Positions 1-8,543 of a stretch of DNA of 64,000 nucleotides are shown piece by piece (positions within the stretch are counted from its first letter, which is position 1; every line of letters starts with the position of its first letter). The notes below the pieces were generated by a model. The model saw only the letters and a program-made list of their open reading frames with translations. It made no database searches and was not told the DNA's origin. The DNA comes from Solwaraspora sp. WMMD791 (GTDB lineage Bacteria > Actinomycetota > Actinomycetes > Mycobacteriales > Micromonosporaceae), in contig NZ_CP120737.1 in the NCBI RefSeq assembly GCF_029581195.1, positions 6,363,001 to 6,427,000 on the forward strand. Direction: 5' to 3'. The translations under genes were made by a program, and so were the position numbers.

Positions 1-69
1 AAGGCACAGGCCGACTACATCGGTGTCGACGTGGCCGGCCCGTACAAGCCGGAGCACTACCGCTACTGA
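1..69 (+). CDS. ahcY: S-adenosyl-L-homocysteine hydrolase, C-terminal end only (partial)
   Basis: Only the last 22 codons are inside the window, ending in TGA at 67-69. The tail contains YIGVDVAGPYKPEHYRY, the very conserved C-terminus of adenosylhomocysteinase, where the Lys and Tyr residues reach into the NAD site of the neighbouring subunit. The enzyme splits S-adenosylhomocysteine into adenosine and homocysteine in the activated methyl cycle. The rest of the gene lies upstream. A structured 64-bp repeat follows 11 bp after the stop. The identification rests on the C-terminal signature alone but that signature is distinctive. Confidence 0.9.
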   Translation, partial: KAQADYIGVDVAGPYKPEHYRY

Positions 70-80
70 CCCCCCTCTCC

Positions 81-144
81 CGACGATCTTGCGCTTATCG
101 AGAACATTTTTCCGAATTGTTCGTCGATGAGTGCAAGATCGTCG
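81..144. repeat. 64-bp imperfect palindromic dispersed repeat, copy 1
   Basis: Arms of 21 bp (81-101 and 124-144) begin and end with CGACGATCTTGC / GCAAGATCGTCG. The two arm mismatches become G-U wobbles in a plus-strand transcript, and an inner GAACA/TGTTC pair extends the stem. A second copy of exactly the same length sits at 21416-21479. This copy lies between convergent ahcY and nagZ, so it may also act as a terminator, although no T-run follows. Confidence 0.85.
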
Positions 145-196
145 AACGAGGGAGGGCGCGAGTAGGGGCAGGGCGGGGCGACGGGGGCTCAGTGGC

Positions 197-1678
197 TCAA
201 GCGGCCAGTCCGAGGGCCTCGGCGGCGGCCCGGCCGTTGGCGTGGCTCGCGCCGTACGTGGTGACGAAGGCCCGCACACCGGCCGGCCGCCAGCCCGACG
301 GCCAACCCATCTCCACCACCGAGACCGGGCAGCGGGCGGCGAGCGCCTCGATCAGCCCCGGCGCGCCGGGGACCCGGTGCAGGTGCCGACCGACCAGCAC
401 CACCGGCCGGCCGGCGGCGAGGGCCGCGATCTCGTCGGCGGTCGTTCCGGCCGCGACCACCCGTAGCTGAGTCGTGCCGTCGAGGTGCGGGCCGAGCCCC
501 CAGGGCACCCGGCCCTCGGCGATCGTCGAACCGGCGGTGAGCTGTACCACCAGCGCCGACGCCAGCCCGTCGAGCACCCCCTCCACCCGGACCGCGCGCC
601 GGGCGGCGGCGTACCCCAGATCGGTGGCCGCACCGGCGTCGGAGGGCGCCGGCCGCACGGCGCTGGCGAGCGCGGCGACCCGGGCGGCGGCCTGCTCCAC
701 CCGCGCGACCGGCAGGACGCCGTCGGCGACGGCGGCGGCGATGCCGGCGGCGATCCGTTCGACCAGCTGCCGGTCGACGCGCGCACCGACGCAGAGCAGG
801 TCGGCACCGGCGGCGAGGGCGGCGACCGCCGCGGGCACGATGCCGCCGGCGGCCGAGGTGGCGCCGCGCATCTCCAGGGCGTCGGTGACGATCACCCCCT
901 GGTACCCGTACTCCTCGCGGAGCAGGCCGGTGAGCGCGGCGCGGCTGAAGGTGGCCGGTGCCTGCCCGGTCAGCACGGGGACCCGGATGTGCGCGGTCAT
1001 GATCGCGGCGACGCCAGCGGCGATCACCGCCGCGAACGGCGGCAGGTCCCGGGCCCGCAGCACCGACATCGGTACGTCGACAGTGGGCAGTTCGAGGTGC
1101 GAGTCGGTGACCGTCGCCCCGTGCCCGGGGAAGTGCTTGGCACAGCCGGCGATGCCGGCGTCGGTGAGCCCGGCGACGGCGGCGGCCGCGTGCGTGGCGA
1201 CCAGCGTCGGGTCGGCGCCGAACGACCGGGTGCCGATGATCGGGTTGTCGTCGGCGGTGTTGACGTCGACGGTCGGAGCGAGGTTGAGGTTGACGCCGCA
1301 GCCGGCGAGTTCGTCGCCGATCGCCCGGTACACCTGCCGGGTCAGCGCCGGGTCGTCGACCGCGCCCAGGGCGGCGTTGCCGGGGTAGGGGCTGCCGGTC
1401 GCGTGGGCCAGCCGGGTGACGTCGCCGCCCTCCTCGTCGATGGCGACGAGGACGTCGGCGCGGGCGGCCCGCAGCGCGGCGGTGCCGGCCCGGACCTGGT
1501 CGGGGTCGGTGACGTTGCCACCGAAGAGCGTGTGCCCGGCGAGTCCGTCGCCGACCAGCTCCACCGCCCACTGTGGAACAGTGGTGCCGTCGAAGGCGGC
1601 GAGCAGGGTGCGCAGCGCCAGGCGGCGCAGTCCGGGGTCGGCTGCCACCGGTCCGCGCGCCCCTGGGTCGTTCGACAT
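197..1678 (-). CDS. nagZ: GH3 beta-N-acetylhexosaminidase (NagZ-like)
   Basis: A 493-residue glycoside hydrolase family 3 protein. KHFPGHG at about 181-187 followed by DSH at 192-194 is the GH3 hexosaminidase signature that carries the Asp-His general acid/base dyad, and VIVTDALEM at about 262-270 holds the Asp nucleophile (D266). It probably removes terminal N-acetylglucosamine from muropeptides or chito-oligomers. The ATG at 1678 is preferred over an upstream in-frame start because GGAGGGG lies about 8 nt before it. No signal peptide is visible, so a cytoplasmic location is likely. It is divergent from a ROK regulator 177 bp away, which may control it. Use on muropeptide rather than chitin is inferred. 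Confidence 0.85.
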   Translation of the reverse strand: MSNDPGARGPVAADPGLRRLALRTLLAAFDGTTVPQWAVELVGDGLAGHTLFGGNVTDPDQVRAGTAALRAARADVLVAIDEEGGDVTRLAHATGSPYPGNAALGAVDDPALTRQVYRAIGDELAGCGVNLNLAPTVDVNTADDNPIIGTRSFGADPTLVATHAAAAVAGLTDAGIAGCAKHFPGHGATVTDSHLELPTVDVPMSVLRARDLPPFAAVIAAGVAAIMTAHIRVPVLTGQAPATFSRAALTGLLREEYGYQGVIVTDALEMRGATSAAGGIVPAAVAALAAGADLLCVGARVDRQLVERIAAGIAAAVADGVLPVARVEQAAARVAALASAVRPAPSDAGAATDLGYAAARRAVRVEGVLDGLASALVVQLTAGSTIAEGRVPWGLGPHLDGTTQLRVVAAGTTADEIAALAAGRPVVLVGRHLHRVPGAPGLIEALAARCPVSVVEMGWPSGWRPAGVRAFVTTYGASHANGRAAAEALGLAA

Positions 1679-1820
1679 CGTGTCCCCCTCCGTGAGGTCC
1701 GCGCGGTCCGAGTGTCGCACCGGGCAGGCACTGTCGTTGTCCGCGTCTGCCGGGTCGACCGACCGCTGAGGGTGTCGACGCCGACTACGCTACGGCTACT
1801 TCCGCTAGGTTGACCAAGAT

Positions 1821-1844
1821 AATAGTTAACTTTCCTAAAAACTA
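1821..1844. promoter_or_regulatory. AT-rich operator candidate between nagZ and the ROK regulator
   Basis: An AT-rich island in very GC-rich DNA, containing GTTAAC and flanked by a TAGTT...AACTA inverted repeat (1823-1827 / 1840-1844). It lies just before the ROK ribosome-binding site (AGAGGA, 844-849 of this kilobase). ROK repressors commonly bind AT-rich palindromes near their own start, so autoregulation and control of nagZ are plausible but unproven. Confidence 0.4.
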
Positions 1845-1855
1845 GAGGACGACAC

Positions 1856-3031
1856 ATGGGTTCTCCGCGCCTGCCCGGCACGCCCCGTCTGCTACGCGCA
1901 CTCAACGACCGGGCCGCGCTGGAACTGCTCATCGCCCGGGGGCCGCTCACCCGCGCGCAGCTCGGCGAGCTGACCGGCCTGTCCAAGGTCACCGCGTCGC
2001 AACTGGTCGAACGGCTCGAGGGGCGTGGGCTGGTCACCCGGGTCGGCGAGCAGGCCGGCGGGCGAGGACCCAACGCCCAGCTGTACGCCGTACAACCGGG
2101 CAGCGCCCACGTGATCGGCGTCGACGTCGGCCCGGACCGGGTGGTCGCCGCCTGCGCCGACATCACCGGCACGGTCACCGGAACCGTCGAACACTCCACG
2201 AAGGACACCGACGACCCGGTGGGCGTGGTGCACCGTGCGGTGGTCCAGGCGGCCAGCAGCGCCGACACCCCGCTCGCCAGCGTCCGGCGGGTGGTGCTGG
2301 GCACCCCCGGCCTGGTCGACCCGGGCACCGGCGACATCACCTTCGCGTACAACCTGCCCCGCTGGCACCGCGGCCTGCTCGCCGCCCTGCGCGAGGACCT
2401 CGACACCACCGTCGTGTTCGAAAACGACGTCAACCTCGCCGCCGTCGCCGAGGCCCACGCCGGCGCCGCCCGCGACGTACCGGACTTCGTGCTGGTCTGG
2501 GCCGGCGTCGGCGTCGGCCTGGCGATCATGCTCGGCGGCCGGCTGCACCACGGCAGCACCGGTGCCGCCGGCGAGATCGGCTACCTGCCGGTGCCCGGCG
2601 CACCCATTCCCCGGGACGTGTCGCGTCGCGCGAAGCCGGCGTTCCAGCAGGTGGCCGGGGCGGACGCGGTCCGGGCGGTGGCCCGCGAGCACGGCTTCCG
2701 GGCGGCCAGCGCCGGCGAGGCGGTCCAGGCCGCGATCGCCGCCGGCACCCGGGGCGGCCCGTTCCTCGACGAGTTGGCCCGCCGGCTCGCCCTCGGCGTG
2801 GCCAGCAGCTGCGTCGTGCTCGACCCGCCGCTGGTCGTGCTCACCGGGGAGGTCGGCCGGGCCGGTGGCAGCGCCCTCGCCGAACGGGTACAGCACGAGG
2901 TCGCCGCGATCACCCTGGTCGCTCCCCGGGTGGTGGTCACCGAGGTGGTCGACGAACCGGTCCTGCAGGGCGCGCTGCGGATCGCACTGGACGCCGTCCG
3001 CGACGAGGTCTTCGCCTCCACCGTGGCCTGA
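1856..3031 (+). CDS. ROK-family transcriptional regulator
   Basis: 391 residues with an N-terminal winged helix-turn-helix (about 15-65; LTRAQLGELTGLSKVTASQL) and a C-terminal ROK fold. The ATP motif is degenerate (DVGPD where kinases have DxGGT) and the CxCGxxGCxE zinc motif of ROK kinases is absent, so this is a sensor/repressor and not a kinase. The sugar-binding stretch ENDVNLAAVAEA and GAAGEIGYLPV are kept, so it should still bind a sugar or amino sugar. Divergence from nagZ suggests N-acetylglucosamine or chitobiose metabolism, which is inference. The ATG at 1856 has a close AGAGGA site. Confidence 0.85.
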   Translation: MGSPRLPGTPRLLRALNDRAALELLIARGPLTRAQLGELTGLSKVTASQLVERLEGRGLVTRVGEQAGGRGPNAQLYAVQPGSAHVIGVDVGPDRVVAACADITGTVTGTVEHSTKDTDDPVGVVHRAVVQAASSADTPLASVRRVVLGTPGLVDPGTGDITFAYNLPRWHRGLLAALREDLDTTVVFENDVNLAAVAEAHAGAARDVPDFVLVWAGVGVGLAIMLGGRLHHGSTGAAGEIGYLPVPGAPIPRDVSRRAKPAFQQVAGADAVRAVAREHGFRAASAGEAVQAAIAAGTRGGPFLDELARRLALGVASSCVVLDPPLVVLTGEVGRAGGSALAERVQHEVAAITLVAPRVVVTEVVDEPVLQGALRIALDAVRDEVFASTVA

Positions 3032-3035
3032 GGTC

Positions 3036-3065
3036 GAGCGCCGCCGGGCCGAGCGCCGCCGGGCC
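3036..3065. repeat. 15-bp tandem duplication just after the ROK stop codon
   Basis: GAGCGCCGCCGGGCC occurs twice in direct succession starting 5 bp after the stop. It is one of several short duplications at gene ends in this window. Confidence 0.8.
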
Positions 3066-3177
3066 GCAGGCGCTGCACGGAAGCCGCCGCGTCGCAGCCG
3101 AGCGGCCCGGCGGTGGCCCGCGCCACCGCCGACGCGGCCCGCTGCCGGCCCGCCGGCCGGCGTGGTTGGATGGTCCG

Positions 3178-3975
3178 GTGCCTACCGTTGCAGACGACCT
3201 GGTGATCGAGTTCGACTCCGTGGGCGTGACCCGCTCCGGCACGGCCCTGCTGCAGGACGTCACCCTGCAGGTACGCCCGGAGCAGCGGTGGGTGGTCCTC
3301 GGCCCGAACGGCGCCGGCAAGACCACCCTGCTCAGCCTGGCCGCCGGCCGGATGCACCCGACGACCGGCACCGTACGCGTCCTCGGCGAGCAGCTGGGCC
3401 GCACCGACCTGGCCGAGCTGCGTACCCGCATCGGACTGACCACGGCGGCGCTCGCCGAGCGGATCCCCGCGACCGAGCGGGTCCTCGACGTGGTGCTCAC
3501 CGCCGCCTGGTCGGTGGTCGGCCGGTGGCGGGAGAGCTACGACGCCCTCGACGCCGACCGGGCCCGGGACCTGCTCGACCAGTTCGGCGTCGGCGGATTC
3601 GCCGCCCGCGAGTACGGCACCCTGTCCGAAGGGGAACGCAAGCGGGTGCAGATCGCCCGTGCCCTGATGACCGACCCGGAGCTGCTGCTGCTCGACGAGC
3701 CGGCCGCCGGCCTCGACCTGGGCGCCCGCGAGGACCTCGTCGGCCGCCTCGGCGGCCTCGCCCGCGACCCGCACGCCCCGGCGCTGGTGCTGGTCACCCA
3801 CCACGTGGAGGAGATCCCGCCCGGCTTCACCCACGCGCTGCTGCTGCGCCAGGGCGCGGTGGTGGCCGCCGGTGAACTGGCCGCGACGCTCACCGGTGAT
3901 CACCTGTCCAAGACGTTCGGCCTGCCGCTGGTCCTGGACCGGGTCGGCGCGCGCTACGCCGCCCGGGCCGCCTGA
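3178..3975 (+). CDS. Orphan ABC transporter ATP-binding protein
   Basis: About 265 residues from a GTG at 3178; an in-frame TTG at 3166 is an alternative. Walker A GPNGAGKTT is at about 42-50, the signature is LSEGERKRVQIARAL, Walker B is LLLLDEPAAGLD, and the switch histidine is in LVTHHVEEI, so it should be a working ATPase. It resembles the YlmA/ModF-like group of single-domain ATPases. No permease is adjacent. Ribokinase begins 3 bp after the stop, so the two genes are almost certainly cotranscribed, yet nothing else of a ribose transporter is present. Partner and substrate are unknown. Confidence 0.8.
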   Translation: MPTVADDLVIEFDSVGVTRSGTALLQDVTLQVRPEQRWVVLGPNGAGKTTLLSLAAGRMHPTTGTVRVLGEQLGRTDLAELRTRIGLTTAALAERIPATERVLDVVLTAAWSVVGRWRESYDALDADRARDLLDQFGVGGFAAREYGTLSEGERKRVQIARALMTDPELLLLDEPAAGLDLGAREDLVGRLGGLARDPHAPALVLVTHHVEEIPPGFTHALLLRQGAVVAAGELAATLTGDHLSKTFGLPLVLDRVGARYAARAA

Positions 3976-3978
3976 GCC

Positions 3979-4950
3979 GTGGAACCCGTGCCCACACCCG
4001 ACGGCGGTCCCCGACCGTCTTCCGACTCCGGGTCCCGACCGGATCCCACGCGGCGACCCCGGATCGCGGTGGTGGGCAGCGCGAACATGGACCTGGTGGC
4101 CACCGCGCCGAAGCTGCCGCAACCGGGGGAGACCCTGCTCGGCAGCGACTTCGTCATGGTCCCCGGCGGCAAGGGCGCCAACCAGGCGATCGCCGCCGCG
4201 CGGGCCGGCGGCGACTGCGTCTTCCTCGGCGCGGTCGGGTCGGACGCCTTCGGGGTCACCCTCACCGGCCGACTCGCCCGCTCCGGTGTGGACACCGGGC
4301 AGCTGCGGGTGGTGTACGGCGCGTCCGGGGTCGCGGTGGTCATGGTCAACGCGGCCGGCGAGAACGCCATCGTCGTCACTCCGGGAGCCAACGCCGCGTT
4401 CCACGGGCTGACCGAGCCGGAGCTGGCGGCGGTCCGCGCGGCCGACGTCCTGGTCGCGCAGTTGGAGATCCCGCTGGAGACCGTCCTGGCCGCCACCACG
4501 GCCGCCCGGGACGCGGGCGCCCGGGTGATCCTGAACGCGGCACCGGCCCGGCCGCTGCCCGCCGACCTGCTCGACACCGTCGACCTGCTGGTGGTCAACG
4601 ACGCGGAGGCCCGGGCGATCGCCGGCGCCGGGCGGGAGGACCCGGCGGCGCTGTTGACCGCGGTACGCCGTGCGGTGCTCACCCTCGGCGCGCAGGGCGC
4701 CTGGTACGTCGACCGGGACGGCACCCACGAGCACGTGCCGGCGTTCGCGGTCGAGACGGTGGACTCCACCGCTGCGGGTGACGCGTTCACCGGGGCGCTG
4801 GCCGTCGCCTGGGGCGAGGGCCGGGACCTGGTGTCGGCTGTACGGTGGGCGTCGGCGGCCGGGGCGGCCTGCGTACGGCGGTTGGGGGCCTCGGCGTCGC
4901 TGCCGCAGCGGGCCGAGATCGACGCCCTGGCCAGCGCCAGCGCCAGCTGA
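3979..4950 (+). CDS. rbsK: Ribokinase (PfkB family)
   Basis: 323 residues from a GTG at 3979, with a roughly 25-residue Pro/Ser-rich N-terminal extension before the fold begins (RIAVVGSANMDLVA). PfkB signature 1 is GGKGANQAIAAARAGG. Signature 2 is DSTAAGDAFTGAL, whose GD aspartate is the catalytic base. It should phosphorylate ribose, or a related pentose, to the 5-phosphate with ATP in the cytoplasm. It starts 3 bp after the orphan ABC ATPase. The C-terminus ends ASASAS, where a 30-bp tandem duplication spans the stop codon. PfkB kinases are hard to separate by substrate, so another sugar or nucleoside is possible. Confidence 0.82.
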   Translation: MEPVPTPDGGPRPSSDSGSRPDPTRRPRIAVVGSANMDLVATAPKLPQPGETLLGSDFVMVPGGKGANQAIAAARAGGDCVFLGAVGSDAFGVTLTGRLARSGVDTGQLRVVYGASGVAVVMVNAAGENAIVVTPGANAAFHGLTEPELAAVRAADVLVAQLEIPLETVLAATTAARDAGARVILNAAPARPLPADLLDTVDLLVVNDAEARAIAGAGREDPAALLTAVRRAVLTLGAQGAWYVDRDGTHEHVPAFAVETVDSTAAGDAFTGALAVAWGEGRDLVSAVRWASAAGAACVRRLGASASLPQRAEIDALASASAS

Positions 4951-4991
4951 GCGTCCGTGCCCGGGCGCAGCGCCAGCTGAGCATCCGCGCC
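4939..4991. repeat. 30-bp tandem duplication spanning the rbsK stop codon
   Basis: The unit beginning AGCGCCAGCTGAGC starts at 4939 and again at 4969; the second copy is partial (about 23 bp) with two substitutions. The first copy contains the rbsK stop codon. Confidence 0.75.
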
Positions 4992-5033
4992 GTTGGTCGG
5001 CGGCGGGTGGCGCGGGTACGGGATCATCGAGTC

Positions 5034-5441
5034 ATGCGAGTCATCCTCAACCTGCTCTGGTTGTTCTTCGGCGGCGGCATCGTGCTCGGTGTCGCGTACG
5101 GGCTGGCCGCGCTGATCTGCTTCGTGCTGGTCGTCACGATCCCGTTCGGGGTGGCCTCGCTGCGGTTGGCCTACTACTCCCTCTGGCCGTTCGGTCGGAC
5201 GCTGGTGGCCAAGCCCGGTGCCGGGATCGGCTCCGGGCTGGCGAACATCCTCTGGGTGCTGCTCGCCGGCTGGTGGTTGGCGCTCACCCACATCGTCACC
5301 GGAATCACCCTCTGCCTGACGATCATCGGGATCCCGTTCGGCATCGCCAACTTCAAGCTGGTGCCGGCCGCGTTCTGGCCGCTGGGCCGCGAGGTGGTCG
5401 ACGTCGAGGACCTACGTCGGCCCGGCCTGGTCAGCGCCTGA
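5034..5441 (+). CDS. YccF-domain inner-membrane protein
   Basis: 135 residues from the ATG at 5034. The protein is two copies of the YccF unit: hydrophobic segments followed by TIPFGVASLRLAYYSLWPFGR (first) and IIGIPFGIANFKLVPAAFWPLGR (second), each with the IPFG...WPLGR pattern of the family. About four membrane segments are expected. The role of YccF proteins is not known. The gene stands alone between rbsK and convergent minus-strand genes. The longer open frame upstream of 5034 overlaps rbsK and is not supported. Confidence 0.85.
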   Translation: MRVILNLLWLFFGGGIVLGVAYGLAALICFVLVVTIPFGVASLRLAYYSLWPFGRTLVAKPGAGIGSGLANILWVLLAGWWLALTHIVTGITLCLTIIGIPFGIANFKLVPAAFWPLGREVVDVEDLRRPGLVSA

Positions 5442-5479
5442 CCCACCGGTCGTCGCCACGGCTGCGGGCCATCGAGAGG

Positions 5480-5992
5480 TCAGGTCGTGAACGCCACCAG
5501 GTAGACCGTCACCTCGTCCGGCGCGTCGAGATCGAGCAGCACCGTCCGGAACACCCCGTCCACCGGCTCGTCGCGTTGGTCGATGCCGGACACCGACACC
5601 GCGTCGTCCGGCCGCCAGGTGTCGCCGCCGGGGTGATCGGCGGTCCGTACGGCCCGCAACCCCGGCTCGGGAGCGGGGAACCGGCTGTCGTCCAGGAACC
5701 CGGGCAGCTCGTCGGCGGGGATGCGGAACATCGCCGTCAGGTGCCAGTCCAGGGCGCTGGCGAACGACGTCGACAACAGCACCGTGCCCGGCGGCAGCCG
5801 TACCTTGGCGTTGGCCTCGACCTCGGCGGCGCTCAAGGTGCGCACATCCCGGTCGGCGGCGGCCCGGTCGATAGTCCGGTCGGCGGCCCGGCCCGCGCCG
5901 GTGCCCACCACCCCGCAGCCACCGAGCGCCGCCGCCGCGACCAGCGCGACCAGCGCGCCGCCGATGCCGCGCCGGATGCTCGATCCAGTCAT
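5480..5992 (-). CDS. Putative lipoprotein of unknown function
   Basis: 170 residues from the ATG at 5992. The N-terminus has arginines, a hydrophobic stretch and a lipobox (LGGC), so it should be exported and lipid-anchored. The rest has no recognised domain; it is acidic and mentions no catalytic motif I can identify. The ribosome-binding site is weak and an earlier in-frame ATG at 6019 exists. It lies 23 bp downstream of a minus-strand coiled-coil protein and is probably cotranscribed with it. Confidence 0.6.
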   Translation of the reverse strand: MTGSSIRRGIGGALVALVAAAALGGCGVVGTGAGRAADRTIDRAAADRDVRTLSAAEVEANAKVRLPPGTVLLSTSFASALDWHLTAMFRIPADELPGFLDDSRFPAPEPGLRAVRTADHPGGDTWRPDDAVSVSGIDQRDEPVDGVFRTVLLDLDAPDEVTVYLVAFTT

Positions 5993-6015
5993 ACCGGGCA
6001 GGGTAGGCGCAGCGG

Positions 6016-6837
6016 TCAACTCGACGCCGGCGGCTCCTCCTCCTCGCCGAGCCGGTCCGCGCCCCGCCGGCGCAGCATCTTCAACCCCGGGATGCCGGCG
6101 ACGGCCAGCTTCAGGTCCCGGGTCACCTCCAGCAGGCTGTGGATGTCCGGCCCGACCCGGTCCAGGGTCGCCAGGATCGGCAGGACGTCGGCGGTGATGT
6201 GCCGGGTCAGCCGGGGCAGCTCGTCGACCAGCCGCACCGCCGCCTCGACCTCGTCCTCGCTGAGCTGCTCCACGAAGTGCCGGGCCATCGGCGCACCGCG
6301 CCGCAACGCCGGCTCGAACTCGCCGAGCAGTTCGGCCGACCGGTCGGCGATCTGCTCACTGCGCCCGACGACCCGGCTCGCCCCGACCGCGACCCGGTCG
6401 GCGTCGGTGAGCAGCGTCTCCGCCGCCGCCGCGACCCGGGTCGCCGCCTGCACCGCCGTCGTGGCCGCCGTCGCGATCGACTCCACCCGGCGGGTCGCCT
6501 CCTCGGTCTCCTCGACCACCCGCTCGCTGCGTTCCAGCAGCACCTCGACCCGGTCGACCACCGTGCCGACCCGCTGCACCAGTGCCTCGATCTCGTCCAG
6601 TACGGCGAACGCCCGCCCCGGCACCGCAGCGTACCCGGCGGCCAGCTGGCCGACCTGCCCCGCCACCTGGCTGGCCTGCGCCGCCACCTGACCCGCCTGG
6701 CTGGTGGCCCGGCCGGCCACGCCGGCCGCCGCATTCACGGTGCCGGTGACAGTCCCGGTGACGGCGTCGGTCACCTGCCCGACCGTGGCTCTGGTCAGTG
6801 CGTAGATACTCGCCGGGGTGGGCAGCGGGAACGGCAT
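6016..6837 (-). CDS. Hypothetical coiled-coil protein, phasin-like composition
   Basis: 273 residues from the ATG at 6837. The first 70 residues are Ala/Gly/Gln/Val-rich with repeated TGTVTGTV and SQAGQVAAQASQVAGQ; the middle (about 90-200) is dominated by heptad-like Glu/Arg/Val/Ala helices, and the C-terminus ends in an acidic EEEEPP tail. This composition suggests a long amphipathic helix bundle, as in phasins or apolipoprotein-like proteins, but I recognise no family. It heads a two-gene minus-strand unit with the lipoprotein. The upstream 51 codons of the open frame look like noncoding DNA with a tandem repeat, so the later ATG was chosen. Confidence 0.6.
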   Translation of the reverse strand: MPFPLPTPASIYALTRATVGQVTDAVTGTVTGTVNAAAGVAGRATSQAGQVAAQASQVAGQVGQLAAGYAAVPGRAFAVLDEIEALVQRVGTVVDRVEVLLERSERVVEETEEATRRVESIATAATTAVQAATRVAAAAETLLTDADRVAVGASRVVGRSEQIADRSAELLGEFEPALRRGAPMARHFVEQLSEDEVEAAVRLVDELPRLTRHITADVLPILATLDRVGPDIHSLLEVTRDLKLAVAGIPGLKMLRRRGADRLGEEEEPPASS

Positions 6838-6868
6838 CCCACCATTGTGCGGCCCGCTGGCCACCGTC

Positions 6869-6918
6869 CGCTCGCCAGCGCAGCGGATCGGCCCGCTCGC
6901 CAGCGCAGCTGATCGTCC
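6869..6918. repeat. 25-bp tandem duplication upstream of the coiled-coil gene
   Basis: Two consecutive 25-bp units beginning CGCTCGCCAGCGCAGC (6869-6893 and 6894-6918), differing at two positions. It lies 32 bp upstream of the minus-strand ATG at 6837, in a 216-bp spacer where I see no gene. Confidence 0.7.
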
Positions 6919-7053
6919 CGGTCGCCGCCGGTCAGAAACCGCGGCGCGCCTACCGTTGCGGCTGGCCAGCGGCGGGGGGACGGGCACGCGTTCCGGGTGC
7001 GGACCGGCGCGCGGGCACGCCCGCCCCGGGCCGGTGCGGCTGCTGGCCGGCGG

Positions 7054-7599
7054 TCAACTGCCGGGCGGAAGGGCCGGTGACGGCCGGGCGGGCGGGGGGC
7101 TGAGCGCCTCGGCCTCCAGCGCGGCCTCGACGGCCCGGCGCAGCGCGCGGTGGATGCGTCCGATCCGCAGCGCGTCGCGGCTGGACACCAGCAGCACCGG
7201 CGTCTGACGCACCTGTGCCCAGAGTTCGAGCTGGTGCGCGCCCCGGTCGTAGGAGTCGTCGAGCAGCCCGAGCAGCAGGTCGGCCAGGGGGACGATGATC
7301 AGTCCGACCAGGATGGAGCCGCCGACGAGCGCGACGGTGACGGTCGACGAGGCGTCGATGCTCAGCGCGGTGACCAGCCCCAGGATCGCGGTGACCACCG
7401 GGGCGACGAAGGCGATGCCGACCATGCCCCGGCCGGCGTACGCCCGCCAGTAGCGGGCACCGCGCCGCTGCCAGATGCGGTCCACGTCGGTCAGCGGGTA
7501 CCGCTGCTGCTCCGCCTGGAACTCGACGGAGGTGATCCGTACGGATTTGTCGTCGTAGTAGGTGAACACCCCGGCTACCTCCTCACGCTCGTGGATCAC
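7054..7599 (-). CDS. DUF6232-type membrane protein
   Basis: 181 residues from a GTG at 7599, preceded by GGAGAG at 8 nt. The N-terminal domain (FTYYDDKSVRITSVEF, then YPLTDVDRIWQRRGAR) is the DUF6232 pattern: a small PH-like beta domain in front of two membrane helices (about 65-85 and 95-120). The C-terminal third is cytoplasmic and ends in a Pro-rich tail. Function unknown. It is divergent from the enoyl-CoA hydratase gene with only 61 bp between starts, so the promoters must be very close. The long upstream part of the open frame overlaps the hydratase and is not used. Confidence 0.7.
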   Translation of the reverse strand: MIHEREEVAGVFTYYDDKSVRITSVEFQAEQQRYPLTDVDRIWQRRGARYWRAYAGRGMVGIAFVAPVVTAILGLVTALSIDASSTVTVALVGGSILVGLIIVPLADLLLGLLDDSYDRGAHQLELWAQVRQTPVLLVSSRDALRIGRIHRALRRAVEAALEAEALSPPPARPSPALPPGS

Positions 7600-7660
7600 G
7601 TTACCCACTCTCCGGTGATCGCCGTAGGCTGTCCCACAACGCGACGACGGGAGGTCTGAC

Positions 7661-8440
7661 GTGTCGGATCCGGTGCTGGTCGAGGTCGGGGTCGAGGAGG
7701 GCATCGCCACCGTCCGGCTCGCCCGTCCACCGATGAACGCGCTGAACGCGGCCGTGCAGGAGCAGTTGCGCGACGCCGCGCGGACCGTCACCGACGACGA
7801 GCGGGTCCGGGCGGTCGTGGTGTACGGCGGCGACAAGGTCTTCGCCGCCGGTGCCGACATCAAGGAAATGGCCGACATGTCGTACGTGGCGATGTCGGCG
7901 CGGGCCGCCCAGTTGTCCAGCGCGTTCGACGCGATCGCCCGGATCCCCAAGCCGGTGGTCGCGGCGATCACCGGCTACGCCCTCGGCGGCGGGTGTGAGC
8001 TGGCGCTGGCCTGTGACTGGCGGGTGGTCGCCGACGACGCCAAGCTCGGCCAGCCGGAGATCAAGCTCGGCGTCATCCCCGGTGCCGGCGGCACCCAACG
8101 ACTGGCCCGCCTGGTCGGTCCGGCCCGGGCCAAGGACATCATCCTCACCGGCCGGATGGTCGACGCCGTCGAGGCCGAGCGGATCGGGCTGGCCGACCGG
8201 GTCGTCCCGGCCGACCAGGTGTACGCCACGGCGCTCGACCTGGTCCGTCCGTTCGTCACCGGCCCGGCCCAGGCGGTGCGGGCGGCCAAACTGGCCATCG
8301 ACGGTGGCCTGGAGATGGATCTCGCCTCCGGCCTGGCCTGGGAGAGCCAGCTCTTCGCCGGCCTGTTCGCCACCGAGGACCGGGCCGAGGGTATGGCCGC
8401 ATTCGTCGCCAAACGCAAGCCGGACTTCACCGGCCGCTGA
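7661..8440 (+). CDS. Enoyl-CoA hydratase/isomerase (crotonase family)
   Basis: 259 residues from a GTG at 7661 with GGGAGG close by. The crotonase fold is clear: GADIKEM gives part of the oxyanion hole, ALGGGCELALACD carries the first catalytic Glu, and GQPEIKLGVIPGAGGTQRL carries the second. Both glutamates of true hydratases are present, so hydration of trans-2-enoyl-CoA in beta-oxidation is the likely reaction. The gene is monocistronic or leads into the ThDP enzyme about 100 bp later. The chain-length preference cannot be read from the sequence. Confidence 0.87.
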   Translation: MSDPVLVEVGVEEGIATVRLARPPMNALNAAVQEQLRDAARTVTDDERVRAVVVYGGDKVFAAGADIKEMADMSYVAMSARAAQLSSAFDAIARIPKPVVAAITGYALGGGCELALACDWRVVADDAKLGQPEIKLGVIPGAGGTQRLARLVGPARAKDIILTGRMVDAVEAERIGLADRVVPADQVYATALDLVRPFVTGPAQAVRAAKLAIDGGLEMDLASGLAWESQLFAGLFATEDRAEGMAAFVAKRKPDFTGR

Positions 8441-8543
8441 CCCCCGGCTCGCGTCGGCCCGGCACTGCCGGCCGTATGTGACCGGGCGGTAACCTGCACG
8501 GGTCGGGCCGATCGGCCGGCCCGCGCGAGGGGAGGCATCGGCG

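Noticed and set aside
6798-7103. Plus-strand frames of about 100 codons in the spacer near 6.9 kb
   Set aside because: Low-complexity Arg/Ala/Pro translation, includes a tandem repeat, and overlaps the start of a better minus-strand gene.
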